A stretch of DNA of 64,000 nucleotides from the NCBI GenBank assembly GCA_032622095.1, contig CP136069.1, forward strand, positions 66,671,319-66,735,318, in the 5' to 3' direction. The notes under the pieces were generated by a model that was given only the letters and a program-made list of their open reading frames with translations, had not been told where the DNA came from and did not search any database. Shown here piece after piece: positions 34,601-40,317 of the stretch; position 1 is the first letter of the stretch, and every line of letters begins with the position of its first letter. Source of the DNA: Siphonodentalium dalli (taxonomy: Eukaryota; Mollusca; Scaphopoda; Gadilida; Siphonodentaliidae). The translations under genes were made by a program, and so were the position numbers.

Positions 34601-37525
34601 GATATGGAAATCACTTGAAAACACCATTGATGAGTAGTTATCACATAGGAAATGTTCAGATAATAAGTTTAACCCTTACTATACTAAAGCGCCATTGGTG
34701 AATAGTTATCCCATAGAATATGTTCAAATGGTAAGTTTAACCATTACTATACTAAAGCACCATTGATGAATAGTTATCCCATAGGAAATGTTCAAATGAT
34801 AAGTTTAACCATTACTATACTATAGCACCATTGATGAATAGTTATCCCATAGGAAATGTTCAAATGATAAGTTTAACCCCTTCTATAGTAAAGCACAATT
34901 GATGAGTAGTTATCCAGGCTTTCCGCCAGGTTTTGGGGAATGATTCATGTATCCGCCGAGAAGAAAATGCAGTCAATGTTTTCAATGTCATGGAAACACT
35001 AGTGAACCTACTTTTGAATTTCAGTAAAAACTAAATAAAGTGTACTCTGTATTCTAAATGTAACACATCGACCCTGCACGTTGAATGTTAGCTCAGGCCT
35101 ACAGACATACTGACATCCAACTTTTAGTGTTAGATCAGTCCGAGTGTGCATTCCCGCTAGAAGTCAAATAAAGTTGTCAACTATTTAAATTTCTTCGTAC
35201 TGTCCCAACAAAATTGAGAAATAAACATCTTTATACCTTTAATACATATTGAATATGTCCTGTGCCAGGCTGTGGTATGACAGAAGGGGAAAAATTGGCT
35301 GGGGGAATGGGACCCTTAAAGGGACCCCCTGCCCTTCTATCGGAAAGCCTGAGTTATCCCAAAGGAACTTTTCAGATGATAATTTCAACCGTATCTACGC
35401 TAAAGGACCATTGATGAGTAGTTATCCCAAATAAAATGTTCAGATTATATGTTCAACAAACAACCATTAGGGCTCCTGCTGCACATTTATTTATCTGTCA
35501 TCTGCTTTTATCACCTTAACCCTTTCAGTGCCAGGGGCCGATCTCATCGGCCCTAATTTATGGTCTGTAAAATCAACCCTAAATTTTTTTTTTTAATTGA
35601 AATTTTTTTTTTAATTTTTTTTGGGTATGCTTAAGCATGCTATAGCGAATTTAAAAACAAACTGGATAAAACCTTAGGGACATGTTATAACTCAAAACTA
35701 TCACCAAGTATCCATAGTAATAATTTTGATGCCCATGAAAAACGTAAGTTCCCTGGCACTAAACCTACAAAATAAGTCTGTTAAAGAATATAAGAAAAAA
35801 TTATTAAAATTGTAAAAAATTGTAAAAAATAATAACAAATGATGAAAAATTGTTAGGCCAATGCATTCTCTTATATATGCGAGGCGACCTATGGTCGACT
35901 CGCATATATAAGAGAATGCATTGGAACAGGGTATATGGGTTGATACAAAAATCGGACCTGGCACTGAAAGGGTTAACATTACTCCAAATGAATAAAAGAC
36001 CATTATGATGAACACTTTTTAGCTGATTGGGAGAATCCATTTAGTATAGAAAGTTTTAAACCAACTATAATTTCCTTCTGATATACTTGTTTATTTGACT
36101 ATTTGTATCTTTAATAATTCTGCAAAATTATAAAATGACATGTAGCAATTAATTACTCTACATGCACCTGTTCCTGACTTTCCTGTGACAAGTAGATATT
36201 TCAGAACAGTTCAATCTCTGTTGTACTGTACTACATTCCGAAATTATAGTCAATTTTTCCAAAAAAGAATATTAGACCAAACTAAATTAATGTCCTGTTT
36301 CAAATACCTGCAGGGGAATTATGTAGGTAACAAATGAATTTAAAAACCTGACTGCCCATTTTGAAAAGAAACGTGCCCCCGAAACAGATAAATCAACTTT
36401 GTGTGGCCTTATGGCATTGGTAGAATTTTTCTCAAGTACATCAAATATCATGAGACATTCAATGGTTTGAAAAAGAGTGATGAAAAAAGATGAGTCTACT
36501 GTGTTCAACATACTTGTCTCAGCCTTCTTTAATAGGGCTTATTGAGAAAATCAGACATTATAAAACTGCAGAATCCATGTGCCCAGTCATTACAAAGACT
36601 AAGAGAACAAAATTTGATTTTTGAGACAGTGCAAATTTTTTTGGATTGGGTGGGATTCGAACCCCGGCCCGACGGCGAGCGGGCCGGGGTTCGAATCCCA
36701 CCCAATCCAAAAAAATTTGCACTGTCTCAAAAATCAAATTTGCTTCTAAAAATAGGCACCTGGTGTGTTGTATAGTCCCAAGCATGTTCTAAGGGCCAGC
36801 TCGGCTCGTCGAGGCAACAAATATAACATTGCTACTGTGCTATATCTCCTATATATACTAAGAGAACAATTTGCTAAAAATAGAGCAACTGAAAAACTAC
36901 TAGAGTAGCACAAAATTTATAACTTATTATCACATATGTTCTACCATACCTCACCTGAATGCAATGCAATATTGGCTGGCCCACACATAACTGACCCAGA
37001 TGAAATAATTACAATTTATTTTAAACCTTAAATCTAAAATAGACTTATTATATCATCTCTGTCTTTTGTACCATATAAAAACAGCTGATCAATACGAAAA
37101 GTGTGCAAAATACTTTACTATATGTCATCATCAAAATGAATGTTTGTAAATGATTAAATCCATATACAGTAGTGCCCTAAGTAATCGACTCCATAACCAC
37201 AGCAGAATTATGGGTAACTTTTCAGGATTTAGTCAGAAATATGGCTTGTTGCCATTCAACGGAAAGCTATCCCCGAGAGCTTTCCGATGAATGGCAACAA
37301 GCCATATTTCCGACTAAATCCTGAAAAGTTACCCATAATTCTGCTGTGGTTATGGAATCGATTACTTAGGGCATTACTGTAGATCCCACTAAAAATTATT
37401 AATATAAAAAAAACATACCTGTCAAGAGATCTTGTAACTTTATGGCTATCAACATCCAGAAATCTGTGAAACTTGATGTTAGATATCGCAAACTGCACGC
37501 ACAGCTGGAAATTTTCTTCATTTTC
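1542..37525 (-). CDS. PDZPH1: PDZ + tandem PH domain scaffold, PDZPH1-like (C-terminal 405 codons, 11 exons)
   Basis: Gene-level entry. Exons in transcript order: 37525-37419, 34277-34169, 29546-29507 (less certain), 24441-24340, 22675-22565, 21054-20873, 20020-19875, 7619-7574, 6203-6017, 5052-4917, 1593-1542 (stop). Their lengths sum to 1218 nt and every junction keeps phase. Recovered residues: an unrecognised helical region 1-72, a PDZ domain about 87-168, PH1 about 182-280 (helix Trp267) and PH2 about 304-402 (helix Trp390), then a stop. One PDZ followed by two PH domains at the C terminus is, from memory, the arrangement of PDZPH1; I could not run a search. PDZ domains bind C-terminal peptides and PH domains often bind phosphoinositides, so a membrane-associated adaptor role is inferred. 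No catalytic domain is visible. The N-terminal exons were not found. Confidence 0.82.
1751..1777. repeat. Poly-C tract
   Basis: About 27 consecutive C in the last intron of the PDZPH1-like gene. The transcript strand therefore carries poly-G, which can form G-quadruplexes. Similar tracts occur near 13573, 25536, 46039 and 60395. Confidence 0.9.
2254..4126. repeat. 167-bp tandem array within a TAGCTCAACTT-ended element
   Basis: About ten diverged copies of a roughly 167-bp unit containing GGATTTAGTCATGCAAAGAG, AAATCCAAGATGGCTGCTGG and CGTTCCCATCTACATGTCA. It starts after TAGCTCAACTTGG and ends with a GGACACAC microsatellite and AAGTAAGTTGAGCTA, so the whole has short TIRs. Open frames within it are repeat artefacts. 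It lies in the last intron of the PDZPH1-like gene. Confidence 0.85.
4135..4910. other. Intronic sequence, no gene seen
   Basis: AT-rich non-repeat sequence between the tandem array and the 4917 exon. One apparent exon at about 4490-4553 was considered and rejected. A run from 4841 to 4880 is GC-richer but has no coherent frame. Confidence 0.5.
4917..5052 (-). CDS. PDZPH1: PH domain 2, central exon
   Basis: 136 nt, acceptor ATTATTTTTATGACAG and donor GTAAAT. It encodes VVHLHGYTVDSSDINGRKNS, then FTLKPPEAKMRTFYFCADHE and SDKE. The R-T-F-Y-F-C-A-D-H-E strand end is typical of PH domains. It ends in phase 2 (CG), which must be completed by a base followed by TGG; the exon at 1593 does this. Confidence 0.92.
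5053..6016. other. Intron with a MITE fragment
   Basis: Between two PH2 exons. It holds an AGATAGATATATAGCTGG stretch near 5325 and, at 5941-5980, the right end of a TTAA MITE (ATCGGACTTGGCACTGAAAGGG + TTAA) that matches the end of the 35520-35972 element. No other gene is seen. Confidence 0.6.
6017..6203 (-). CDS. PDZPH1: Inter-PH linker and first half of PH domain 2
   Basis: 187 nt, acceptor TTTATGTCTTATTGTAG and donor GTATAG. After the linker KESWIDISSHNVSLPALE it encodes CYGFLTKEGANYKSWRRR, then YCVLKDACMYYYKTSSS. K-E-G-x-x-x-K-S-W-R-R-R-Y is close to the basic strand 1/2 pattern seen in phosphoinositide-binding PH domains and is more basic than PH1. The locally higher GC (GGCGCCGG region) fits coding sequence. 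Confidence 0.93.
7264..7510. mobile_element. AACAAGAGCATCGCTAGGG repeat, short copy
   Basis: Begins AACAAGAGCATCGCTAGGG and ends after a GGACGGATGG stretch with AAAACAGGGCATAC. It shares both ends with the longer copy at 27280-28172. Non-coding. Confidence 0.7.
7574..7619 (-). CDS. PDZPH1: 46-nt microexon: C-terminal helix of PH domain 1
   Basis: Acceptor GTTATTTTCAG, donor GTTAGT. The exon completes Leu266 and encodes WVSAVRLALEDSKSR. It supplies the invariant PH helix tryptophan exactly eight residues after the Asp of the Y-L-Q-A-D strand end. It ends in phase 0, as required by the 6203-6017 exon. It was found by looking for AG|N-TGG in the missing phase. The 12.3-kb intron before it holds the 12.7-17.8 kb element. 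Confidence 0.85.
7655..8065. repeat. TTGTAATTGAC-rich low-complexity stretch
   Basis: Irregular repetition of TAATTGTAATTGCAATTAC-like words. A related stretch at 19308-19400 (TAATTGTAACTGTAATTA) follows the 18.7-19.1 kb array. No gene. Confidence 0.55.
8071..8864. mobile_element. 780-bp GGGGGGTATAAT element, copy 1
   Basis: Starts ACTAGAGGTGCGACTGTCCC and ends CTTCGTTGCGGGGGGTATAA after a (GGAC)n tail. Inside are about four units of roughly 130 bp with ATGTAGGAATAAAAGCTCGG and CATAATCGCAGGTGCACAGG. The second copy at 30621-31406 runs in the same direction. Non-coding. Confidence 0.85.
8862..9090. repeat. ACTTCCATGGTGTAACCAAGG repeat, copy 1
   Basis: About 225 bp beginning TATACTTCCATGGTGTAACC and ending GTTATGGCCCTTTTGCGATT. 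A second copy lies at 12325-12540. Together they bracket the 9.1-12.3 kb repeat block. Confidence 0.8.
9084..11110. mobile_element. Roughly 630-bp tandem units between ATACTTCCATGT ends
   Basis: Starts ATACTTCCATGTTTTAACAT and ends near ACATGGAAGTAT (about 11060), so the block has short TIRs. Three units start near 9360, 9990 and 10615, each with CGTCGAAACGGCTTGACCG, GAACTTTGGAAACAACGCTC and CACTTCCGGTTCGGG. The open frames are shared between units but show no recognisable protein. Confidence 0.75.
11110..12325. repeat. Two-unit diverged repeat with CTCCTCCGAAGATGTCGAAC
   Basis: After an (ATT)n tract, sequence with GAGTTATCTCCCTTTATTTG leads into two related units (about 11640-11880 and 11930-12170) that share TCTGAAGAGAGCACGCG and TTCAGTGTTGTGG. 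No coding capacity recognised. Confidence 0.65.
12717..13094. mobile_element. 378-bp element with roughly 58-bp TIRs (left arm of the 12.7-17.8 kb element)
   Basis: The left end ACCCAAAATATGTATCTCCT...ATCTTGGACACTGAA is matched by its reverse complement at 13037-13094. The interior carries TACCTCGAGTACGCGCACTT, which returns inverted at about 17640-17690. It could be a self-contained MITE or the arm of a larger unit. Confidence 0.8.
13573..13604. repeat. Poly-C tract (about 32 C)
   Basis: Long homopolymer inside E1; a shorter one occupies the equivalent place in E2 (25536-25549). Confidence 0.9.
13605..14985. other. E1 interior, no gene seen
   Basis: Balanced-composition sequence without long open frames supported by splice sites or motifs. 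Open stretches near 13620-13958 and 14588-14857 have no recognisable domain. Confidence 0.5.
14990..15330. repeat. 118-bp tandem module, three copies, inside E1
   Basis: Units share GAAGGTTGTGGAAGCCGCGA, CTACAAATAGAGGAGGCATG and GACTGTACCGAGTTGGCAGA. A shortened form (GGAGGAGGCATGTCC...CAACCGACTCCAGCGG) recurs near 15400 and 16190. Frames are open on both strands across the units, but one-base indels between the modules argue against a conserved protein. Confidence 0.8.
15340..16330. other. E1 GC-rich interior with long open minus-strand frames
   Basis: Minus-strand frames of 156 codons (15280-15750) and 179 codons (15747-16286) are Ser/Pro/Ala-rich and overlap open frames on the plus strand. 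They show no domain, no splice structure and no similarity I recognise. I treat them as composition-driven. Confidence 0.4.
16331..17550. other. E1 right half, no gene seen
   Basis: AT-rich sequence with TAAAATATTGTAAAGTA low-complexity near 17065. Overlapping open frames at 17155-17499 on both strands have no recognisable domain. Confidence 0.45.
17790..18495. repeat. Two diverged direct units of about 345 bp
   Basis: Both contain CAAATCCAAAC followed by a GGG-rich stretch, AAGTTTGAC- or AATTTGACC-like words and GTGTCAGTGTGGGTTGAGA / GTGTCGGGTGGGTTCAGA, and end ATCGAGATAA / TTGAGATAAA. No coding signal. Confidence 0.5.
18720..19300. repeat. Tandem CTCCCCGGACAAAAG units with a (GACA)n tail
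   Basis: Three units of about 120 bp share CTCCCCGGACAAAAGT, CCTAGGTATC and GGTCAATGTCAGGTCG. They end in a GACAGACAGACAG run near 19110 and a short palindrome around CCATGGAAGTATATCTGATT. Confidence 0.75.
19590..19860. mobile_element. GAGGTCCCC MITE, full-length type
   Basis: Left part TTTGCAGATGATAAAATGCA, then GGTCCCCAAAGGATGAAG and its inverted partner ending TCTGGGGACCTCATTCTGCA at about 19835. It abuts the donor of the 19875 exon. Confidence 0.75.
19875..20020 (-). CDS. PDZPH1: PH domain 1, central exon
   Basis: 146 nt, acceptor CTTTGTTTTACAG and donor GTATGT. It encodes AQTPLGAIPLINYTIFCYLD, then FKLEKFKAKSYYLQADTREQ. The L-G-x-I-x-L strand, the F-K-L strand and the Y-Y-L-Q-A-D-T turn into the C-terminal helix are standard PH features. 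It ends in phase 2 inside Leu266. The invariant helix Trp is expected within one codon and appears first in the 46-nt exon 12.3 kb downstream. A second GT (GTATAA) 4 nt later was rejected because it removes that Trp. Confidence 0.92.
20255..20845. mobile_element. GAGGTCCCC MITE cluster, three modules
   Basis: Half-module at 20280-20330, then full palindromic modules at about 20434-20527 and 20735-20825, with the GGTGAATATTGTGATGTACA / CATTGGGAACCTCAATTATG module between. It sits in the intron between the two central PH1 exons and ends 28 bp before the 20873 exon border. Confidence 0.8.
20873..21054 (-). CDS. PDZPH1: Last PDZ strand and first half of PH domain 1
   Basis: 182 nt, acceptor AATAAATTTTTCAG and donor GTAAGC. 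It begins NQKLTLEIGICDVQESRD (final PDZ strand and linker), then MQGYMHKL...MKYWSKRFFILR and LYYYKNET. This is the PH pattern G-Y-x-x-K...W-x-x-R-x-F-x-L...L-x-Y-Y. The basic residues in the strand 1/2 region (K, SKR) are compatible with phosphoinositide binding, but a full K-x-(7-13)-R-x-R motif is not certain. A MITE lies 28 bp beyond the donor. Confidence 0.92.
21437..21724. repeat. Exact 24-bp x 12 minisatellite
   Basis: Twelve head-to-tail copies of AGCTATCTTGTATATACACA + ACTT. Eleven are identical; one near 21518 has GTAAATAC. As 24 is a multiple of three, both strands are open (YIHNLAIL and LCIYKIAK repeats), but this is a consequence of the array. It lies in a PDZPH1-like intron. Confidence 0.97.
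22565..22675 (-). CDS. PDZPH1: PDZ domain exon 2 (PDZPH1-like gene)
   Basis: 111 nt, acceptor AACTTTCTAG and donor GTAAGG. It encodes SVAEKNGVGRGQIVISVNG, the typical PDZ stretch leading to strand 4 (G.G..I..VNG), then a helix-2 segment THEYIVQLMQS. It ends in phase 1; A + AT gives Asn and runs into the last PDZ strand (NQKLTLEIGI) in the 21054 exon. A TTAA-flanked MITE begins 40 bp upstream in the intron. Confidence 0.9.
22715..22964. mobile_element. TTAACC MITE copy 2
   Basis: TTAA at 22711-22714 and 22965-22968. TIRs CCATTTCATGACAGAAGCT / AGCTCTAGTCATGAAATGG. The core repeats the CATTCTCTTATATATGCGAG hairpin. Confidence 0.85.
22975..23985. other. Intronic sequence with a repeat fragment, no gene seen
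   Basis: Starts with the GGGGTTTTCAGGAAAAATAAG repeat seen at 425; contains a GGAGGTAAATGTTCAGATAA unit at 23580. An open stretch at 23208-23453 has no splice support or domain. Confidence 0.5.
23992..24303. mobile_element. TTAACCC MITE copy 3
   Basis: Left TTAA at 23988-23991; the right flank is decayed (ATAA). Ends CCCTTTCATGATGGGAGCTG / GAAGTTCCAGTCATGGAAGGG. Two tandem hairpin cores are present. It lies 36 bp from the PDZ exon. Confidence 0.8.
24340..24441 (-). CDS. PDZPH1: PDZ domain exon 1 (PDZPH1-like gene)
   Basis: 102 nt, acceptor CTTATCTTTCAG and donor G|GTGGGT. It encodes QEKTVVLEKTEDDEDFGLHI then LDSHPAIITEVIP. The FGLHI segment takes the place of the carboxylate-binding GLGF-type loop of PDZ domains, preceded by strand 1 (KTVVLEK). 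Using GTGGGT rather than the overlapping GTATAT donor is what makes the next exon continue in frame as PGSVAEKNG, the usual PDZ turn after strand 3. Confidence 0.88.
24500..24701. mobile_element. Palindromic CAGTAATGCCCTA MITE, copy 2
   Basis: TA-flanked palindrome, ends CAGTAACGCCCTA / TAGGGCGTTACTG. The compensating A-to-G/T-to-C change at both ends keeps the termini complementary. Confidence 0.85.
24750..24935. mobile_element. GAGGTCCCC MITE, truncated by the assembly gap side
   Basis: CAGAATGAGTGAATTTAATAATGC, its inverted partner and CCTCATTCTGCATGGCCTC are followed by AAGTTCCCAGATGG, then sequence that runs into the N run. Confidence 0.6.
24961..25060. other. Assembly gap (100 N)
   Basis: Exactly 100 N, a conventional size for a gap of unknown length. 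The left outer end of E2, and possibly a PDZPH1-like exon, may be missing here. Confidence 0.99.
27280..28172. mobile_element. AACAAGAGCATCGCTAGGG repeat, long copy
   Basis: Ends GGCAAAATACGCCCTTT and AAAAAGGGCGTATA are short TIRs. Between them are 4-5 tandem units of about 154 bp (CAAATTCTAAGTCGAAAAAG, CTTTGGTTCAGATCAAATAA) followed by a GGACGGACGGACAGACAG tail. Confidence 0.85.
28175..29500. other. E2 interior, no gene seen
   Basis: Mixed-composition sequence. The open plus-strand stretch 28914-29171 (start MGEHGRIHEHWNPP) has no recognisable domain and lies in a region that looks transposon-derived. Confidence 0.45.
29507..29546 (-). CDS. Candidate 40-nt linking exon of the PDZPH1-like gene
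   Basis: This short exon is chosen because it repairs the phase gap between 34169 (phase 0 end) and 24441 (phase 1 start). Its acceptor is ACTCTCTTTGGGAATGCCTATACAG-like and its donor is a consensus GTAAGT. It would encode HSCYVISVLVVLE plus a split Tyr. The hydrophobic run is unusual just before a PDZ strand. It lies inside the repeat-rich 25-33 kb interval, so a real linking exon in the nearby assembly gap (24961-25060) is an alternative. Confidence 0.35.
30621..31406. mobile_element. 780-bp GGGGGGTATAAT element, copy 2
   Basis: Direct-orientation copy of 8071-8864 with the same ends, internal 130-bp units and (GGAC)n tail. Very similar along its length, so the family has been active fairly recently. 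Confidence 0.85.
31604..31928. mobile_element. MITE with doubled GTGCTGAAGGGTACACAGG motif in each TIR
   Basis: Roughly 70-bp TIRs start GAAGGGTCACTCTCAC and contain GTGCTGAAGGGTACACAGG twice; the right end carries both copies inverted (CCTGTGTACCCTTCAGCAC). The 180-bp middle is non-coding. No clear target duplication. Confidence 0.85.
31935..32560. other. AT-rich sequence, no gene seen
   Basis: Contains a short palindrome near 32105 (CCTAGACTCTAGAGAGCTCT) and A/T runs. Nothing coding. Confidence 0.5.
32945..33845. repeat. Roughly 50-bp minisatellite, about 17 copies
   Basis: Unit GGTATGTCTATCCACCTATA + CATCAACCTATCTTAGAAAA + CAAGATACT. Length varies by a few bases, with ACTAGTATC expansions in some units. 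It starts where E2 ends. Confidence 0.93.
34169..34277 (-). CDS. PDZPH1: PDZPH1-like gene, helical exon before the PDZ
   Basis: 109 nt, acceptor TTTTCACTTATAATTTCAG and donor GTAAGG. It encodes IHEKFQVHSQLEKADLLQQY followed by LADFLNCPINSTGLTK. The regular Leu spacing suggests a long amphipathic helix; the function is unknown. The exon ends in phase 0. The next unambiguous exon (24441) needs a preceding phase-1 end, so a small exon must lie between them; 29546-29507 is the candidate. Confidence 0.75.
34620..34920. repeat. Roughly 66-bp tandem repeat, about 4.5 copies
   Basis: Unit CCATTGATGAATAGTTATCC + CATAGGAAATGTTCAAATGA + TAAGTTTAACC. Single related units lie at 35370-35460, 23580-23690 and 485-570. 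Confidence 0.88.
34921..35515. other. Intronic sequence, no gene seen
   Basis: Contains a single unit of the 66-bp family near 35370-35460; otherwise unremarkable. Confidence 0.5.
35520..35972. mobile_element. TTAA-flanked MITE with CCCTTTCAGTGCCAGG ends
   Basis: TTAA at 35516-35519 and 35973-35976; perfect 16-bp TIRs CCCTTTCAGTGCCAGG. Its interior carries the TTATATATGCGAGG hairpin core also found in the CCCTTTCATGA-ended family, although the ends differ. The 5941-5980 fragment is its right end. Confidence 0.88.
36610..36741. repeat. Perfect palindrome with tRNA T-arm-like sequence
   Basis: Two 62-bp arms, identical as reverse complements, around the 8-nt loop ACGGCGAG. Each arm includes GGCCGGGGTTCGAATCCC + ACCCAATCC, which resembles a tRNA T-loop (GGTTCGAATCC) and 3' acceptor strand. 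It is not a functional tRNA: no 5' half or anticodon arm. A sequence like its empty site is at about 36853-36880. Confidence 0.9.
37167..37379. mobile_element. Palindromic CAGTAATGCCCTA MITE, copy 3
   Basis: TA-flanked, ends CAGTAGTGCCCTAAGTAAT / TTACTTAGGGCATTACTG. The 40-bp gap to the splice donor of the 37419 exon means it inserted at the very start of an intron. Confidence 0.85.
37419..37525 (-). CDS. PDZPH1: PDZPH1-like gene, most upstream exon found
   Basis: 107 nt, starting in phase 0 after a TTTATAACTGATAG acceptor and ending in phase 2 before a GTATGT donor. It encodes ENEENFQLCV, then FAISNIKFHRFLDVD, and ends at residues RSLD. I do not recognise the domain; the pattern suggests a mixed strand-helix unit. 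The join to the 34277-34169 exon is phase-perfect (AG + C gives Ser). A palindromic MITE sits about 40 bp downstream (in transcript terms) in the next intron. An exon ending in phase 0 should exist upstream, but I did not find one. Confidence 0.7.
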
Positions 37526-37599
37526 CTATCAGTTATAAAGATAAATGAAAAGTAGTTTATAACATGAACATAATATTTTACAGTCTCATTTGAATAAAT

Positions 37600-38360
37600 G
37601 GTTGTGTTAAGTAAATTAGAGGTTAGGGCCCTGCGAAGCTTCGATAAAAATTTTGATTCGGTGTCTACATCAGCGATAAGATTCAGTATCGATACCGAAT
37701 TGGCTCTCCGAATTGTATATTTTCGAATCGGCCCATTCTTTCCCATTTATGGAGACAAACAACTAACTTTTTTATTTATGGATCTCAATTGATGGATCAA
37801 TTGCCATTTTGTACCATATTTTTCAGTATGGAGGACATTGGAGGTCTCGCAATTTAGAGTTTACACTAGTTACTTAATTACGTCAAATCGCAGTCTGCCA
37901 TCCTTTCGCAGATGTGAGTATGTGACGTCATGCACATTGATAATACTTAGAATACATGGTCATTGGCGACTAACAAATTAATAAAACAATATAGTACATA
38001 TATATACACTACTAGTACTAGAGTAGTCGAGAAGGTGTATCTTCAGTTGTAATTATTCATTTTATAGTCGTCAAGGTCTGTGCTTAGATGATGTATATGG
38101 CACATGTTATATTAAGTGATATATAGTTTTAATTTTCTTTCATAAATAAAGTTGTGAACTCAGTCTTGGTTTGTTGTTTCATATTCGAAAAAAAGGGTCA
38201 GTTTTTATGACAAATAAGTGAACAATAATTAGAAGGGCATCAGAAGATCAGCTTTAATTTTCTCCGCAGAGTGCTTGTCCCCATTCGATTCGGATTCGAT
38301 ATCGACATCGGCCACCCGATTTGAGATTCGATTTGGTTGCCAAATTTCTGATTCGCAGGG
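37600..38360. repeat. Inverted-looking 'TTAGGGCCCTGCGAA' repeat interval
   Basis: GAGGTTAGGGCCCTGCGAAG with ATTCGGTGTCTACATCAGCG near 37620 is answered by TTCGGATTCGATATCGACAT and GATTCGCAGGGCCCTATTAG near 38290-38365. This suggests a roughly 750-bp element with TIRs containing TAGGGCCCTGCGAA. Non-coding. Confidence 0.5.
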
Positions 38361-38384
38361 CCCTATTAGAGCTATGGAATGGAT

Positions 38385-38900
38385 TAAGTTTATAAATAGG
38401 TTTAGGTCATGGAAAAGGTTAAGGTTATTGATAGGGTTAGGATTATGGGTAGATAAGGGTTATGTTTAAGGTTAAAGGTTATGAGTAGGGTCAGGAATAT
38501 AAATAAGGTTAGGGTTGATGATAAAATGGTGTCAGTGTTGAGTGTTATGCAACGGATTTTGGTTATGGTCAGGTTTGTGGGTAAGGATAGAGCTATCGAA
38601 AGTGTTAGGGTTTGGGTTAAGGATAAGGTTATGGATATGGTTAGCAGCAACTTAGCGCGAGTGTTATGGATAAGGCTAGGGTTATTGAGGATATGGTTTT
38701 TAATGATAGGTTTAAGGTTAGTGCTATGGATATTGTTGTTGATAGCGTTAGGGTTATCGATCAGCTACAGTTATGGCAGATGTCATGGAGGGGGATAGGG
38801 TTAGCAATAAGCTATGGTTATGGATGGGGTTATGGAAGAGTTTGGGTTATGGAGTGGGTTAGGGATATGGATGGGATAGGGTTGGGTAGAAGGTGATTAT
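38385..38900. repeat. Degenerate telomere-like TTAGGG/GGTTAT array
   Basis: About 500 bp dominated by GGTTAGGGTTAT, GGTTAAGG and ATGGATA variants in one orientation. Bivalve telomeres are TTAGGG, so this could be an old interstitial telomeric tract or a simple repeat. Open frames in it are artefacts. Confidence 0.75.
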
Positions 38901-40317
38901 TAGATTAAAGTTGGGGATCGGGGGTTGGGGAATATTCATGGAAGTATCAAAAGTCTGCATGTCAGAATTTTAACCCTCTAGTTAAAATTGTCTATTGTTT
39001 TAGTTAAATTAACTTCCACTTTATATGAGATGAAATGAGTACCCTATGCGCCATATAAGATCCTGGAAGCTAGTGGGTTAACCATTTCAGATTTCCTAGA
39101 TATAGGCATTATAGCCCCCCCTGACCCCTCCATTGGTGCCACACTGGTTGTCAAAGAATTTTGCTAACAAATTGCTTATAATCTAATATTACATTTAATT
39201 ATATATGAATATCCATTAGAAAGAACTTATTTACATGTACTCTTAGGTGCCAAAATGGCCAAATCATGATGGCCTAATAATATATTGATGTGTGTAAATT
39301 TTTGGCTGCAACAAATTAGGCTAATATATACATGTATGATCACACCCTCTCAAAATAAGTGTCCCTTTTAACGCGGTCCTCAACGTGGTCGTAACGCGGT
39401 CGTTGTGTTGGTGATACGTTACGACCGCGTTGAAAATCAACGGACCGCGTTGAGATTTTAAAAACAGACCGCGTTGAAGTTTAACGCAGACCGCGTTTAC
39501 GTTAAATGCGTTGCATTAAAGGCCGCCGCACACGATGCGATATATGTTGCACGATATTTGTCGCAGGCCCTTACGGATCAAATTGTAGCGTGTGGAAAAT
39601 CGTGGAAAATGTACAACATTTTGTCGCACGATCGGCCCTGCAAGGAGTCAAATAATTTTGAATTTCTACGATCGAGTCGTACGATTTATTCAAAGTAGCC
39701 AATCAGATTCAACTATTAATCTGATCACGCGGCGATCACATGTTTTCTTTCACAACAACATGACGTCCATGGGCTCTTTAACGTTAAAGGTTGACCACAA
39801 GTGGCCAAATAGGGTGCAAAAAAAGTGTTTTTCAAATTACTTTTTATTCATTAATTCATGTTAGGAACATCATACTGGATCGTGAACTAAAGTTTCAGAG
39901 CAGGAGCAAGTGTATTTTGATTTTTCAGGCTTGGTCTATGCAGGATTCCCTCAAAATTGAAAATGCTGAACAACTAATTTCTAATGTCTGAATTTTAACT
40001 ATTATGCATCTGTTTCCGGGACGATATCACATGACATTGAGCATTGAACAATCAGAGAACATATATGTCAAAATTACTGGAAAAATCTTTGAATTTCCAT
40101 ATTTTTTAAATTTATATGTAAATTAAGAACTCTTAATATTCATATTCCCTAATTGTTATTCTCTGATGATAGAAAGATGCTTCAGTAGTGTAAAGATTTT
40201 ACTTCTCAAGTTGAAGTGCATGCTTCAATGATTGTATAATTGAAAGCATTTTAAAAATCGGACAAAAATTGACTCAATAAGAGCATATTTAAAAATTGCC
40301 AATTTCCACTGACTTAT

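Noticed and set aside
36287-36511. 74-codon open frame on the minus strand (MLNTVDSSFFITLF...) between two PDZPH1-like exons
   Set aside because: The flanking exons already join in phase without it, and its borders lack convincing splice signals.
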